A stretch of 64,000 bases of DNA from Pseudomonas sp. J452. GTDB taxonomy: Bacteria > Pseudomonadota > Gammaproteobacteria > Pseudomonadales > Pseudomonadaceae. The notes below the pieces were generated by a model that saw only the letters and a program-made list of their open reading frames with translations, was not told the origin of the DNA and searched no databases. The stretch is from NCBI RefSeq assembly GCF_024666525.1, contig NZ_CP088294.1, forward strand, positions 2,976,001-3,040,000, read 5' to 3'. Of the stretch, positions 13,573-24,454 are shown in pieces. The translations under genes and the position numbers were made by a program. Position 1 is the stretch's first letter; every line of letters starts with the position of its first letter.

Positions 13573-13713
13573 GAAACTGAATAGGAGCAGCTGCGCGTCG
13601 GTCATGCTGCGTTGAAATCGGGCTCGGGCTGCTCATTTACAGCTCGTAAACTCCGCGCCCTCGCCCGATTTCGCCTTGCCTGACTCTAGCTCGCAAGCTC
13701 CTAGTCAGTTTCT
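13572..13713 (+). repeat. Intergenic hairpin element, copy B
   Basis: Outer arms AGAAACTGAATAGGAGC (13572-13588) and GCTCCTAGTCAGTTTCT (13697-13713) are inverted with one mismatch. The inner stem GAAATCGGGC pairs with GCCCGATTTC. The centre contains TTTACAGCTCGTAAA. The left arm starts on the last base of the gap stop codon. Conserved blocks CTGCGCGTCGG and CGCCTTGCCTGA are shared with copies C and D. Confidence 0.88.
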
Positions 13714-13726
13714 CTGTGCAAATACC

Positions 13727-13752
13727 AAAAACGGGAGCCTAGGCTCCCGTTT
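13727..13752. terminator. Bidirectional intrinsic terminator
   Basis: AAAACGGGAGCC and GGCTCCCGTTTT form a near-loopless palindrome between gap and the convergent chalcone-isomerase-like gene, just after repeat copy B. Confidence 0.85.
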
Positions 13753-13774
13753 TGCATTTCAGCGACTGGCGAAC

Positions 13775-14341
13775 TCAGCGATCGGCCAGCAGTTGTTCGC
13801 GCAGTTTGTCCGACAGGCCCTCGGGAGCGAGCCAGATGCCCAGGTAGGCGCGGGCCAGCTCGCTATTGCTGCTGCGGAAAACCTCGTTACCGTTGCGCTC
13901 CAGGGTCAGGCCCTGCTGGGTCGTGTAGTTCAGGGCGTAACGATCGCCGGGGCGGATATCGCGGAACGTGGCGTGCAGGGCATCCACTTCAGGTTTCAGT
14001 TTTTCCAGCTGGGCGGCGCTGTGTTGGCGCTCCAGGGTGACCCAGGCGGCCTTGAGCACATCTTCCTTGGCGATGTCGCGGTAGTAATACAGTTCCAGGC
14101 GCTGCGCCATGGGTTGGCTGACGGCCAGGCTCGGGTTGATGCTGGCTTCGGCGTAGAAGGCGGCGGAATAGACGTCGGCCCATAGATAGGTGAGCAATGC
14201 CTGGTTCTTGCGTTCCAGTGGCGTGCCAGCCAGCACATAGGTGCTGCTGAAGCCCGCCTGGTCGATGATGGGGGTGTCGCTCTTGGCCAGCAGATTGCCG
14301 TTGCCGATGAGCAGTAGGGTCAGTATGAGCAGGTAGCGCAT
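13775..14341 (-). CDS. Chalcone isomerase-like exported protein
   Basis: A 188-aa protein with signal peptide MRYLLILTLLLIGNGNLLA. The ending RAYLGIWLAPEGLSDKLREQLL and the central YYYRDI and RPGDRYALNY segments match the bacterial chalcone-isomerase-like family (Chalcone_3). These are periplasmic proteins of unknown activity; no flavonoid chemistry is implied. ATG 14341 follows a GAGGAG-type site. It sits between gap and nqrA, where PAO1 has aroP1, so the slot differs between species. The family call rests on recalled sequence features. Confidence 0.75.
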   Translation of the reverse strand: MRYLLILTLLLIGNGNLLAKSDTPIIDQAGFSSTYVLAGTPLERKNQALLTYLWADVYSAAFYAEASINPSLAVSQPMAQRLELYYYRDIAKEDVLKAAWVTLERQHSAAQLEKLKPEVDALHATFRDIRPGDRYALNYTTQQGLTLERNGNEVFRSSNSELARAYLGIWLAPEGLSDKLREQLLADR

Positions 14342-14451
14342 GGTGCAGGCTCCTCGGAGTTTCAGTGGTTTTCGCTGGCGCTGACCGGTGCGTCAAGTAT
14401 CCCGCTGTTGCTTGGTGTTACGACTTGCGGGTCGAAACCGGAACCAGCGGG

Positions 14452-14480
14452 TGGGCAGTACGGGGTTATCTCCTTATAAT
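14452..14480 (+). promoter_or_regulatory. Candidate nqr operon promoter
   Basis: TGGGCA (14452-14457), 17-bp spacer, perfect TATAAT (14475-14480). It leaves a leader of about 120 nt before nqrA. The -35 is weak. Confidence 0.5.
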
Positions 14481-14538
14481 TCCAAGGCTTTTCACTTCGG
14501 GGCGACTTTTTGGCCGTTATTGGCTTTGGCTGTGCTAA

Positions 14539-15945
<1,407 letters not shown>

Positions 15946-15948
15946 TCC

Positions 15949-17157
15949 ATGTCCTTGCGTAAGTTCCTCGACAAGATCGAGCACAACTTCGAACAGGGTG
16001 GCCGCTTCGAGAAGTGGTATGCGCTGTACGAAGCCGTCGACACCTTTTTCTACCGCCCGGCCAGCGTGACCAGGACCACCGCCCACGTGCGTGACGGCAT
16101 CGACCTCAAGCGCATGATGATGACGGTGTGGTTCTGCACCCTGCCGGCGATGTTCTTCGGCATGTGGAACATCGGTTTTCAGGCCAATAGCCTCATGGCC
16201 GCTAATCCCGAGCTGCTGGCGGCGCAGGACGGCTGGCGCTTCGGTCTGATCGGCATGTTGGCCGGTTTTGATCCGAACAGCCTGTGGGACTGCTTTATCC
16301 AGGGCGCGGCGTATTTCCTGCCGGTGTATCTGGTGACCTTTATCGTTGGTGGTTTCTGGGAGGTGCTGTTCGCCTCCATCCGCCGTCACGAGGTCAACGA
16401 AGGTTTCTTCGTCACTTCCGTACTGTTCGCCCTGACCCTGCCGCCGGATATCCCGCTGTGGCAGGTGGCCCTGGGCATCAGCTTCGGCGTGGTGATCGGC
16501 AAGGAAGTATTTGGCGGTACCGGCAAGAACTTCCTCAATCCGGCCCTGGTCGGCCGCGCTTTCCTGTTCTTCGCCTACCCGGCGGATATCTCCGGTGATG
16601 CAGTGTGGACTGCGGTGGACGGTTATGCCGGCGCCACTGCGCTGTCCGTGGCCGCGGCTGGTGGTGTCGAGCAGGTCACGGCCAATGGCCTTTCCTGGTG
16701 GAACGCCTTCGTCGGCCTGGAACCTGGTTCGATGGGCGAAACCAGCGTGCTGGCGATCTTCATTGGCGGCGCCTTCCTGTTGCTGAGCAAGATCGCCTCC
16801 TGGCGCATCGTCAGTGGCGTGATGCTGGGCATGATCGCCATGAGCTACCTGTTCAACCTCATCGGCTCGGACAGCAATCCGATGTTCTCGATGCCCTGGC
16901 ACTGGCACCTGGTGGTCGGCGGTTTCGCCTTCGGCATGATCTTCATGGCCACCGACCCGGTGTCGGCGTCCATGACCAACACTGGCAAGTGGCTGTTTGG
17001 TGCCCTGATCGGGGTGATGGTGGTGTTGATCCGCGTGGTCAACCCGGCCTATCCGGAGGGCATGATGCTGGCGATCCTGTTCGCCAACCTGTGTGCACCG
17101 CTGATCGACCACTTCGTCGTGCAGGCCAATATCAAGCGGAGGCTCGCCCGTGGCTAA
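15949..17157 (+). CDS. nqrB: Na+-NQR subunit B
   Basis: Integral membrane subunit, 402 aa, that carries a covalently bound FMN and forms part of the sodium path. The flavinylation motif DGYAGAT ends in acceptor Thr230. Multiple hydrophobic helices surround it (for example [18 protein letters not shown] and [12 protein letters not shown]). AAGGAGG precedes ATG 15949, 3 nt after nqrA. It overlaps nqrC by 8 nt. FMN is attached by ApbE, encoded downstream. Confidence 0.97.
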   Translation: MSLRKFLDKIEHNFEQGGRFEKWYALYEAVDTFFYRPASVTRTTAHVRDGIDLKRMMMTVWFCTLPAMFFGMWNIGFQANSLMAANPELLAAQDGWRFGLIGMLAGFDPNSLWDCFIQGAAYFLPVYLVTFIVGGFWEVLFASIRRHEVNEGFFVTSVLFALTLPPDIPLWQVALGISFGVVIGKEVFGGTGKNFLNPALVGRAFLFFAYPADISGDAVWTAVDGYAGATALSVAAAGGVEQVTANGLSWWNAFVGLEPGSMGETSVLAIFIGGAFLLLSKIASWRIVSGVMLGMIAMSYLFNLIGSDSNPMFSMPWHWHLVVGGFAFGMIFMATDPVSASMTNTGKWLFGALIGVMVVLIRVVNPAYPEGMMLAILFANLCAPLIDHFVVQANIKRRLARG

Positions 17158-17935
17158 GCAAGAATCTACTGCGCGCACGCTGACCGTGGCGCTGCTGGTG
17201 TGCCTGGTCTGCTCGGTGTTCGTCGCCGGCGCGGCCGTGGCGCTGAAGCCGACCCAGGTGGAGAACCGCGAGCTGGACAAGCAGCGCAGCATCCTGGCGA
17301 TTGCCGGTTTGGGCGAGGAGGGCATGTCGGCCAAGGCGATCAAGGCACTGTATGCCGAGCGCATCAAGGCCCGAGTAGTCGACCTGCAGAGCGGCACCTT
17401 CAGCGACGCCCAGGACGCCGCCAGCTTTGACCCGCTCAAGGCGGCCAAGGACCCGGCGCTGTCCGACACCCTGTCGGGGGCACAAGACATCGCCTCGATC
17501 AAACGCCGCGAGCGGCTCTCCACTGTGTATATGGTGGAAACCGCCGGCCAGCTCGACACCCTGATCCTGCCGGTGCGCGGCTACGGCCTGTGGTCGACCC
17601 TGTACGGTTTCATCGCGATCAAGGGCGACCTGAATACCGTGGTCGGCTTCGGCTTCTACCAGCACGGCGAGACCCCAGGTCTGGGCGGCGAGGTGGACAA
17701 TCCGAAATGGAAGGCGCTGTGGGCCGGCAAGACCCTGTTCGACGAGCAGGGGCTGCTGGCCGTGGAAATCATCAAGGGCAGCGTCGATCCGCAGTCGGCC
17801 AAGGCCGCGCACCAGGTTGACGGCCTGGCGGGCGCCACCCTGACCAGCAAGGGCGTCAACAACCTGCTGCATTTCTGGCTCGGCGAGAGCGGCTTCGGCC
17901 CGCTGCTGGCCAATCTGAAGAAAGGGGAGGCATAA
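17150..17935 (+). CDS. nqrC: Na+-NQR subunit C
   Basis: A 261-aa subunit with one N-terminal membrane helix ([20 protein letters not shown]) and a periplasmic FMN domain. The acceptor is Thr230 in [10 protein letters not shown], matching the ApbE target motif Dxx(S/T/A)[13 protein letters not shown] near residue 173 is a family signature. Its start overlaps nqrB by 8 nt, which suggests translational coupling. It ends 2 nt before nqrD. Confidence 0.97.
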   Translation: MAKQESTARTLTVALLVCLVCSVFVAGAAVALKPTQVENRELDKQRSILAIAGLGEEGMSAKAIKALYAERIKARVVDLQSGTFSDAQDAASFDPLKAAKDPALSDTLSGAQDIASIKRRERLSTVYMVETAGQLDTLILPVRGYGLWSTLYGFIAIKGDLNTVVGFGFYQHGETPGLGGEVDNPKWKALWAGKTLFDEQGLLAVEIIKGSVDPQSAKAAHQVDGLAGATLTSKGVNNLLHFWLGESGFGPLLANLKKGEA

Positions 17936-17937
17936 GC

Positions 17938-18606
17938 ATGTCGCAACCTACCATCAAGAGCGTGCTGCTCGACCCGATCGTGCACAACAATCCCATCGGC
18001 CTGCAGATCCTCGGCATCTGCTCGGCCCTGGCGGTGACCTCCAACCTGAAGACCGCGCTGGTGATGTCGATCGCCCTGACCCTGGTGACGGCCTTCTCCA
18101 ACCTGTTCATCTCGATGATCCGCCAGCAGATCCCCAGCTCGATCCGCATGATCGTGCAGATGGTGATCATCGCGTCCTTGGTGATAGTCGTCGATCAGGT
18201 GCTCAAGGCCTTCGCCTACAGCCTGGCCAAACAGCTCTCGGTGTTCGTCGGCCTGATCATCACCAACTGCATCGTCATGGGCCGCGCCGAGGCCTTCGCC
18301 ATGCAGAACCCGCCGTTGCTGTCGTTCTGTGACGGTATCGGTAACGGTCTGGGCTACAGCGCCATGCTGATCATCCTTGGCGTGGTTCGCGAGCTGTTCG
18401 GTGCCGGCAAGCTGCTGGGTTACAGCGTGCTGCCCACGGTCAGCGAGGGCGGCTGGTACCAGCCCAATGGCCTGCTGCTGCTGCCGCCCTCGGCCTTCTT
18501 CCTGATCGGTCTGATCATCTGGGCGCTGCGCAGCTGGAAGCCGGCGCAGAAGGAGGCACCGAGCTTCCGCATGGCGCCGCAAGTCTCGGATAAGGAGGCC
18601 TATTGA
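17938..18606 (+). CDS. nqrD: Na+-NQR subunit D
   Basis: Hydrophobic subunit of 222 aa, homologous to RnfE. It has six predicted membrane helices and the pseudo-symmetric partner NqrE; together they hold an intramembrane iron-sulphur centre. [13 protein letters not shown] near residue 25 and [14 protein letters not shown] near 118 include the conserved cysteines. GGGGAGG lies before ATG 17938. The stop overlaps the nqrE start by one base (TGATG). Confidence 0.97.
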   Translation: MSQPTIKSVLLDPIVHNNPIGLQILGICSALAVTSNLKTALVMSIALTLVTAFSNLFISMIRQQIPSSIRMIVQMVIIASLVIVVDQVLKAFAYSLAKQLSVFVGLIITNCIVMGRAEAFAMQNPPLLSFCDGIGNGLGYSAMLIILGVVRELFGAGKLLGYSVLPTVSEGGWYQPNGLLLLPPSAFFLIGLIIWALRSWKPAQKEAPSFRMAPQVSDKEAY

Positions 18607-19214
18607 TGGAGCACTACCTCAGCCTGTTCGTGAAGTCCGTGTTTATCGAGAACATGGCCTTGGCCTTCTTCCTCGGCATGTGCAGCTTCATCGCCATCTC
18701 CAAGAAGGTTGAAACGGCCATCGGCCTCGGCATTGCCGTGGTGGTGGTGCAAGCCATCACCGTGCCGGCCAACAACCTGCTGTACACCTACCTGCTCAAG
18801 GAAGGCGCACTGGCCTGGGCCGGGCTGCCGGAGGTCGACCTGAGCTTCCTCGGTTTGCTCAGCTACATCGGGGTGATCGCCGCCATCGTGCAGATCCTCG
18901 AAATGCTCCTGGATAAGTACGTGCCGGCGCTCTACAACGCCCTCGGCGTGTTCCTGCCGCTGATCACGGTGAACTGCGTGATCATGGCCGGCTCGCTGTT
19001 CATGGTCGAGCGCGACTACAACCTCGGTGAGAGTGTGGTCTATGGCTTCGGCTCGGGAATTTCCTGGGCCCTGGCCATCGCCTTGCTGGCTGGCATCCGC
19101 GAGAAGCTCAAGTACAGCGATGTTCCGGATGGCCTGCAGGGCCTGGGCATCACCTTCATCACCATCGGTCTGATGTCGTTGGGTTTTATGTCCTTCGGCG
19201 GCATTCAACTGTGA
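18606..19214 (+). CDS. nqrE: Na+-NQR subunit E
   Basis: Membrane subunit of 202 aa, the canonical length, homologous to RnfA. It starts [21 protein letters not shown]; the frame includes an in-frame TTG one codon earlier that is not needed. [14 protein letters not shown] and [14 protein letters not shown] carry the cysteines that pair with NqrD. AAGGAGG of the nqrD tail serves as the ribosome site. Unusually, repeat copy C separates it from nqrF within the operon. Confidence 0.97.
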   Translation: MEHYLSLFVKSVFIENMALAFFLGMCSFIAISKKVETAIGLGIAVVVVQAITVPANNLLYTYLLKEGALAWAGLPEVDLSFLGLLSYIGVIAAIVQILEMLLDKYVPALYNALGVFLPLITVNCVIMAGSLFMVERDYNLGESVVYGFGSGISWALAIALLAGIREKLKYSDVPDGLQGLGITFITIGLMSLGFMSFGGIQL

Positions 19215-19353
19215 AACACCGGCAAAACTACTGCGCTTGCCCAGGCTGTGTTGAAAACAGGCTCGGACTGCTCATTTACAGGCCCGTAAACTCCGCGTCC
19301 TCGCCTGTTTTCGCCTTGCCTGAGCTGCACTCGCTACGTTTTTCCGGCGTTTC
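19213..19353 (+). repeat. Intergenic hairpin element, copy C (inside nqr operon)
   Basis: Outer arms GAAACACCGGCAAAAC (19213-19228) and GTTTTTCCGGCGTTTC (19338-19353) are inverted with 14 of 16 matches. The inner stem GAAAACAGGC pairs with GCCTGTTTTC. The core GCTCATTTACAGGCCCGTAAAC aligns with copy B. The left arm begins inside the nqrE stop codon, and nqrF starts 16 nt after the right arm. Confidence 0.87.
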
Positions 19354-19369
19354 AAAAAGGGGTTAATGA

Positions 19370-20593
19370 ATGGGTTTCGAGATTTCCCTAGCCATCGGCA
19401 TGTTCACCGCCATCGTCCTGGCACTGGTGGTGATCATTCTGGCGGCGCGCGCCAAGCTGGTTTCCAGCGGCGACGTCAACATCGTCATCAACGGCGAGCG
19501 CACCCTCACCGTGCCGGCTGGCGGCAAGTTGCTGCAGACCCTGGCGGCGAACAACGTGTTCCTCTCGTCGGCCTGCGGTGGCGGCGGTACCTGTGCCCAG
19601 TGCAAGTGCGTGGTCGAGTCGGGCGGTGGCGAAATGCTGCCGACCGAGGAATCGCATTTCACCAAGCGCGAGGCCAAGGCCGGCTGGCGCCTGTCGTGCC
19701 AGACCCCGGTCAAGCAGGACATGCACATCGAAGTCTCGGAAGAAGTGTTCGGCGTGAAGAAGTGGCAGTGCACGGTGGAGTCCAACCCCAACGTCGCCAC
19801 TTTCATCAAGGAACTGACCCTGCGCCTGCCGGAAGGCGAGAGCGTCGACTTTCGCGCCGGCGGCTACGTGCAGCTGGAGTGCCCGCCGCACGAGGTGGCC
19901 TACAAGGACTTCGACATCCAGCCCGAATACCGTGGCGACTGGGACAAGTTTAATCAGTGGAAGTACCTGTCCAAGGTCGACGAGACGGTGATCCGCGCCT
20001 ACTCCATGGCCAACTACCCGGACGAGAAGGGTATTGTCAAATTCAACATCCGCATCGCCTCGCCACCGCCGGGCAAGGATCATCTGCCACCAGGGCAGAT
20101 GTCGTCCTGGGTGTTCGGCCTCAAGCCGGGCGACAAGGTCACCGTGTACGGCCCGTTCGGCGAGTTCTTCGCCAAGGACAGCGCTGCCGAGATGATCTTC
20201 ATCGGCGGCGGTGCCGGCATGGCACCGATGCGTTCGCACATCTTCGACCAGCTCAAGCGCCTGGGTTCCAAGCGCAAGATCAGCTTCTGGTACGGTGCGC
20301 GCTCGCTGCGCGAAGCCTTCTATGTCGAGGAATACGACCAGCTGCAGGCGGAGAATCCGAACTTTGAGTGGCACCTGGCACTGTCCGACCCGCAGCCGGA
20401 GGACAACTGGAGCGGCCTCAAGGGCTTTATTCACAACGTGCTGTTCGAGCAGTACCTCAAGGACCATCCGGCGCCGGAAGACTGCGAGTTCTACATGTGC
20501 GGCCCGCCCATGATGAACGCCGCGGTGATCAAGATGCTGCTGGACCTGGGCGTCGAGCACGAGAATATTCTGCTGGACGATTTTGGTGGTTAA
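19370..20593 (+). CDS. nqrF: Na+-NQR subunit F (NADH-oxidising)
   Basis: Electron entry subunit of 407 aa. One N-terminal helix ([20 protein letters not shown]) precedes a 2Fe-2S ferredoxin domain with Cys69, Cys75, Cys78 and Cys110. A flavodoxin-reductase domain then binds FAD (RAYSMANYP) and NADH ([17 protein letters not shown]). It takes hydride from NADH and passes electrons toward NqrB/C. The ribosome site near 19360 (AAAAGGGG) lies just past repeat copy C. The 3' end overlaps the apbE start. Confidence 0.97.
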   Translation: MGFEISLAIGMFTAIVLALVVIILAARAKLVSSGDVNIVINGERTLTVPAGGKLLQTLAANNVFLSSACGGGGTCAQCKCVVESGGGEMLPTEESHFTKREAKAGWRLSCQTPVKQDMHIEVSEEVFGVKKWQCTVESNPNVATFIKELTLRLPEGESVDFRAGGYVQLECPPHEVAYKDFDIQPEYRGDWDKFNQWKYLSKVDETVIRAYSMANYPDEKGIVKFNIRIASPPPGKDHLPPGQMSSWVFGLKPGDKVTVYGPFGEFFAKDSAAEMIFIGGGAGMAPMRSHIFDQLKRLGSKRKISFWYGARSLREAFYVEEYDQLQAENPNFEWHLALSDPQPEDNWSGLKGFIHNVLFEQYLKDHPAPEDCEFYMCGPPMMNAAVIKMLLDLGVEHENILLDDFGG

Positions 20594-21647
20594 AACTCGG
20601 CTTGATTGGCTACTGCGCTCGCTGCGCCATTCGCGCCAAGTTTTCAGTGTGCTGTGCGCTGGTCTGGCCAGCCTGCTGCTGGCTGGTTGCGGCGAGAAGA
20701 TCGAGGAATTCGGCGGCCCGACCATGGGTAGCCACTACTCGCTGAAATATGTGGCGGGCGAGGGTGTCCCTGATTCTGCTGCGCTGCAGGCGGAGGTGGA
20801 CGGCCTGCTGGCCGAGGTGGACCAGCAGATGTCCACCTGGCGCGCGGATTCCGAGCTGTCCGTGTTCAACCGTCTGCCGGCTGGCAGCTGCCACTCCATG
20901 CCGGCTGCGGTGCTGGGGCTGGTACGCGCCGGCGAACAGTTGTCGCTCGACAGCGGCGGTGCATTCGATCTGACCATCCAGCCGCTGCTCGATCTGTGGG
21001 GCTTCGGCGCGCAGTCACGCGGCGAGCGGGTGCCGAGCGCCGAGCAGATTGCCGCGGCGCGGGCCAATGTCGGCCACCGGCACCTGCGCATCGACGGCGC
21101 ACAGCTGTGCAAGGACGCCGCCGTGCAGCTCGACCTCAACAGCATTGCCGCCGGTTACACGGTGGACCGCATCGCCGCACGCCTGGCCGAGTTGGGCGTG
21201 CGCAGCTACCTGCTGGATATCACCGGCGAACTCAAGGCGCTCGGGCGCAAGCCGGATGGCTCGCCCTGGCGCATTGCCATCGAGGCGCCGCGCGACGACC
21301 AGCAGGTGGCGCAGCGGGTGCTGGCGCTAGATGGCCTGGGCGTTTCCACCTCTGGCGACTATCGCAACTACTTCGAACAGGATGGCAGGCGCTATTCGCA
21401 TACTATCGACCCGCAGAGCGGCGCGCCGATCAGCCATCGCCTGGCAGCGGTGACGGTGGTCGATGCGTCGGCCCAGCGCGCCGACGGCCTGTCGACTTTA
21501 CTCATGGTGCTGGGGCCCGAGCGCGGCTTCGCCTACGCTGAACAGGCTGGCGTCGCGGCGTTCTTTGTCAGTCGCAGCGACACCGGCTTCGCCACCCGTG
21601 CAACGCCGGCTTTCGAGCGCCAGTTTGGCGCAGGAGCAGAACAATGA
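20586..21647 (+). CDS. apbE: FAD:protein FMN transferase ApbE (lipoprotein)
   Basis: Transfers FMN from FAD to Thr in NqrB and NqrC. About 353 aa. The N-terminus ends in the lipobox LLLAGC (Cys about residue 35), so it is a lipoprotein facing the periplasm. The family motifs are [25 protein letters not shown] and [15 protein letters not shown] 20586 is chosen, overlapping nqrF by 8 nt; TTG 20583 is possible and the start is uncertain. Placement right after nqrF matches its substrate. nqrM overlaps the stop by 4 nt. Confidence 0.93.
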   Translation: MVKTRLDWLLRSLRHSRQVFSVLCAGLASLLLAGCGEKIEEFGGPTMGSHYSLKYVAGEGVPDSAALQAEVDGLLAEVDQQMSTWRADSELSVFNRLPAGSCHSMPAAVLGLVRAGEQLSLDSGGAFDLTIQPLLDLWGFGAQSRGERVPSAEQIAAARANVGHRHLRIDGAQLCKDAAVQLDLNSIAAGYTVDRIAARLAELGVRSYLLDITGELKALGRKPDGSPWRIAIEAPRDDQQVAQRVLALDGLGVSTSGDYRNYFEQDGRRYSHTIDPQSGAPISHRLAAVTVVDASAQRADGLSTLLMVLGPERGFAYAEQAGVAAFFVSRSDTGFATRATPAFERQFGAGAEQ

Positions 21648-21877
21648 CCTGGTTGCTGGTATTCATCGTCATGCTGCTGGTGGTGCTGGGCATGGCCGTT
21701 GGCGTGATCATGGGGCGCAAGCCGATTGCCGGCTCCTGCGGCGGCATTGCGGCCCTGGGCATCGAGAAAGAGTGCTCGATCTGTGGTGGCAACCGCGAGA
21801 AGTGCGAAGAAGTGAATCGCGACAAGTCGGACGATGTAGTGGATACAAAGCTCGCCTACGACGCGACCAAGCGCTAA
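21644..21877 (+). CDS. nqrM: Na+-NQR maturation protein NqrM
   Basis: A 77-aa DUF539 protein needed for assembly of Na+-NQR, probably for delivering iron to the NqrD/E centre. It has one N-terminal membrane helix (LLVFIVMLLVVLGMAVGVIMG) and four cysteines, Cys32, Cys44, Cys47 and Cys54, in SCGG, CSICGG and KC contexts. The ATGA overlap with apbE indicates coupling. It completes the nqr cluster. Confidence 0.94.
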   Translation: MTWLLVFIVMLLVVLGMAVGVIMGRKPIAGSCGGIAALGIEKECSICGGNREKCEEVNRDKSDDVVDTKLAYDATKR

Positions 21878-21953
21878 TGTGCAGCGCAAATCGGCATGGC
21901 TAGGCTATGTCGTTGATCAAAAGTGCCGTGGCCATGGGGTGTCGCGGTACCTT

Positions 21954-21974
21954 CAGGGCGCCGCTGGCGCCCTG
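21954..21974. other. Perfect 9-bp stem-loop before sthA
   Basis: CAGGGCGCC, loop GCT, GGCGCCCTG. No T-run follows. It ends 22 nt before the sthA start codon, so it may shape the 5' leader or weakly terminate nqr transcription. Confidence 0.5.
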
Positions 21975-21996
21975 AGCAGTTCTGAAAGGAGTAAGC

Positions 21997-23391
21997 ATGG
22001 CGGTCTACAACTACGATGTGGTGGTGCTGGGTTCCGGCCCGGCGGGTGAAGGCGCGGCAATGAACGCGGCCAAGGCCGGGCGCAAGGTGGCGGTGGTCGA
22101 CAACCGCCCGCTGGTTGGCGGCAACTGCACCCACCTCGGCACCATCCCGTCCAAGGCCCTGCGCCACTCGGTGCGGCAGATTATGCAGTACAACACCAAT
22201 CCGCTGTTCCGCCAGATCGGCGAGCCGCGCTGGTTCTCCTTCCCCGACGTGCTGAAAAGCGCCGAGCGGGTGATCTCCAAACAGGTCGCCTCGCGTACCG
22301 GTTACTACGCGCGCAACCGCACCGACGTGTTTTTCGGCACGGCCAGTTTCGCGGATGAGCAGACGATTGAAGTGGTCTGCCCGAGCGGCGTGGTCGAGAA
22401 GCTGGTGGCCAAGCAGATCGTCATCGCCACTGGTTCGCGCCCCTATCGCCCGGCTGACGTGGACTTCCACCACCCGCGTATCTACGACAGCGACACCATC
22501 CTCAGCCTGACCCACACCCCGCGCCGCATCATCATTTACGGCGCTGGGGTGATCGGTTCCGAATACGCCTCGATCTTCAGTGGCCTGGGTGTGCTGGTCG
22601 ACCTGATCGACAACCGCGATCAGTTGCTCAGCTTCCTCGATGACGAGATTTCCGACGCCCTCAGCTACCACCTGCGCACCAACAACGTACTGATTCGCCA
22701 CAACGAAGAGTACGAGCGCATCGAGGGGCTGGAAAACGGCGTGATCCTGCACCTCAAGTCGGGCAAGAAGATCAAGGCCGACGCCTTCCTCTGGTGTAAC
22801 GGCCGTACCGGTAATACCGACAAGCTGGGCCTGGAGAACATCGGTATCAAGGTCAACAGTCGCGGCCAGATCGACGTCGATCAGCAGTACCGCACGCAGG
22901 TGAGCAACATCTTCGCCGCCGGCGATGTGATTGGTTGGCCGAGCCTGGCCAGCGCCGCCTATGACCAGGGCCGTTCGGCTGCCGGCAGTGCGGTGGAAAA
23001 CGACAGCTGGCGCTTCGTCGATGATGTGCCGACTGGCATCTACACCATTCCCGAGATCAGCTCGATCGGCAAAAACGAGAAGGAGCTGACCCAGGCCAAG
23101 ATTCCCTACGAAGTGGGCAAGGCCTTCTTCAAGGGCATGGCGCGGGCGCAGATTTCCCACGAGCCGGTGGGCATGCTGAAGATCCTGTTCCACCGCGACA
23201 CCCTGGAAATCCTCGGCGTGCACTGCTTCGGCTACCAGGCCTCGGAGATCGTCCACATCGGCCAAGCGATCATGAACCAGAAGGGCGAGGCGAACAGCAT
23301 CAAGTACTTCGTCAACACCACCTTCAACTACCCGACCATGGCCGAAGCCTATCGGGTGGCGGCGTTCGACGGCCTCAACCGGCTTTTTTGA
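21997..23391 (+). CDS. sthA: Soluble pyridine nucleotide transhydrogenase
   Basis: Flavoprotein of 464 aa that exchanges hydride between NADPH and NAD+. The FAD motif [14 protein letters not shown] opens the protein. In disulphide reductases the redox pair is CxxxxC; here [17 protein letters not shown] keeps only the first Cys, the known mark of SthA. The NAD(P) motif is [19 protein letters not shown] precedes ATG 21997. It follows the NADH-consuming nqr cluster and has its own spacer. Confidence 0.96.
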   Translation: MAVYNYDVVVLGSGPAGEGAAMNAAKAGRKVAVVDNRPLVGGNCTHLGTIPSKALRHSVRQIMQYNTNPLFRQIGEPRWFSFPDVLKSAERVISKQVASRTGYYARNRTDVFFGTASFADEQTIEVVCPSGVVEKLVAKQIVIATGSRPYRPADVDFHHPRIYDSDTILSLTHTPRRIIIYGAGVIGSEYASIFSGLGVLVDLIDNRDQLLSFLDDEISDALSYHLRTNNVLIRHNEEYERIEGLENGVILHLKSGKKIKADAFLWCNGRTGNTDKLGLENIGIKVNSRGQIDVDQQYRTQVSNIFAAGDVIGWPSLASAAYDQGRSAAGSAVENDSWRFVDDVPTGIYTIPEISSIGKNEKELTQAKIPYEVGKAFFKGMARAQISHEPVGMLKILFHRDTLEILGVHCFGYQASEIVHIGQAIMNQKGEANSIKYFVNTTFNYPTMAEAYRVAAFDGLNRLF

Positions 23392-23497
23392 GCGACTCCG
23401 ACCGGTGGCCTGAGCCGGTCGGGGTAGATCCCTTCAGCGATTCCCGCGGGTGGCGCTGGCCGAACCGGGAGAGCTTCTGACCAGGCATTACGCATAA

Positions 23498-23529
23498 ACA
23501 AAAAACCGGCCCAAGGGCCGGTTTTTTGT
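23498..23529. terminator. Bidirectional intrinsic terminator
   Basis: AAAAAACCGGCCC and GGGCCGGTTTTTT form a strong hairpin between the convergent sthA and glycerophosphodiesterase genes. Confidence 0.9.
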
Positions 23530-23617
23530 GGCCTACCATCCCTGACGGCCACCCTCCGGGCCGTCGCTGCGCGACGTCAAAAATGGCTCCCGGCCATTTT
23601 TTGTTGGGCTGCTTTCT

Positions 23618-23643
23618 CCCCTCTCCCGCTTGCGGGAGAGGGG
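23618..23643. repeat. CCCCTCTCCC palindromic repeat
   Basis: CCCCTCTCCCGC, loop TT, GCGGGAGAGGGG, followed by CCGGGGGAGAGGGGG. The same unit recurs twice inside the MITE at 62.3 kb; this is a common dispersed palindrome of GC-rich gammaproteobacteria. Confidence 0.75.
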
Positions 23644-23693
23644 CCGGGGGAGAGGGGGCATTTCGTGCGCGCCAGCTATATCGGGCGCAGTTC

Positions 23694-23714
23694 GTAGCCC
23701 GGACGCAATCCGGG
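23694..23714. repeat. GTAGCCCGG-type dispersed repeat fragment
   Basis: A short imperfect palindrome, GTAGCCCGGACG then CAATCCGGG, of a type recalled from many Pseudomonas intergenic regions. Confidence 0.5.
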
Positions 23715-23734
23715 ATGGCCGGCGGCTCGACTGC

Positions 23735-24454
23735 CTAACGTTTCAGCGTATTGACCGCCAGCCCAGGGAAGTCGGTGATGATGCTGTCCACGCCGAAGTC
23801 GGCCAGGCGGCGCATCAGTGCGGCATCGTTGACCGTCCACACGGTCACGTGCAACCCGGCTTTCTGCGCCTTGGCCAGGCGCTCCGGGGTGCATAGGGTC
23901 CAGTTCAGTGCGAGCATCGAGCAGCCATGGTGGGCGGCGACCTTGAGCGGGTCGAGCCAGTTGTATTCGGCGACCAGGCCGCGCGACAGCTCCGGCGCCA
24001 GGCGTTTGAGCGCGCGCAGCACTTCGCGCGAGCTGCTGGTTACGGTGATGCGTTCGCTGATGGCGAAGCGCTCGGCCAGCGCCTGGATCGCCAGCACCGT
24101 ACGGGCGGCGCGTACCCGCGAGGCGCTTTTGACTTCCAGTTGCCAGTGCTCGAAATCGCATTGCTCGAACAGCTGCTCCAGGGTCGGAATCGGGCAGGGG
24201 GTCTTCCAGCCCGGACCACCCTGGCGCGCGTCGTAGCCGAGCAGTTCGGCGGCGTCGTGCTCGACCACCTTGCCGCGGCGGCCGGTGGTGCGCTTCAGGG
24301 TCGGGTCGTGAATCACCATCAGCTGGCCATCGCGCGACAGATGCAAATCCAGCTCGCAGCGTTTTACCCCGTGCCCGAGGCAACGCTGGAAGCTGGCGAG
24401 GGTGTTTTCCGGTGCTTCGCCCTTGGCGCCGCGGTGGCCGTAGATAAGGGTCAC
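23735..24454 (-). CDS. Glycerophosphodiester phosphodiesterase
   Basis: GDPD-family enzyme of 239 aa that hydrolyses glycerophosphodiesters to glycerol-3-phosphate and an alcohol. The opening YGHRGAKGEAPENTLASF has the catalytic His and the conserved Glu-Asn-Thr. ELDLHLSRDGQLMVIHDPT carries the metal ligands and the second His. There is no signal peptide, so it is cytoplasmic (UgpQ-like). GTG 24454 has AAGGA 7 nt upstream and overlaps the preceding gene by 4 nt (GTGA). Longer forms lack family similarity. Confidence 0.93.
   Translation of the reverse strand: MTLIYGHRGAKGEAPENTLASFQRCLGHGVKRCELDLHLSRDGQLMVIHDPTLKRTTGRRGKVVEHDAAELLGYDARQGGPGWKTPCPIPTLEQLFEQCDFEHWQLEVKSASRVRAARTVLAIQALAERFAISERITVTSSSREVLRALKRLAPELSRGLVAEYNWLDPLKVAAHHGCSMLALNWTLCTPERLAKAQKAGLHVTVWTVNDAALMRRLADFGVDSIITDFPGLAVNTLKR

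Larger units (their letters stand above)
23392..23734. other. 343-bp gene-free gap: terminator plus repeats
   Basis: It holds a hairpin near 23400 (CCGACCGG against CCGGTCGG), a strong terminator at 23498-23529, a second hairpin near 23579-23604 (AAAATGGC against GCCATTTT), a CCCCTCTCCC palindrome and a GTAGCCCGG-type repeat at 23694-23714. No coding frame is convincing. Confidence 0.75.

Noticed and set aside
21911..21918. TTGATCAA near sthA as an Anr/FNR box
   Set aside because: The two half-sites are directly joined, without the 4-bp spacer that Anr and FNR need.
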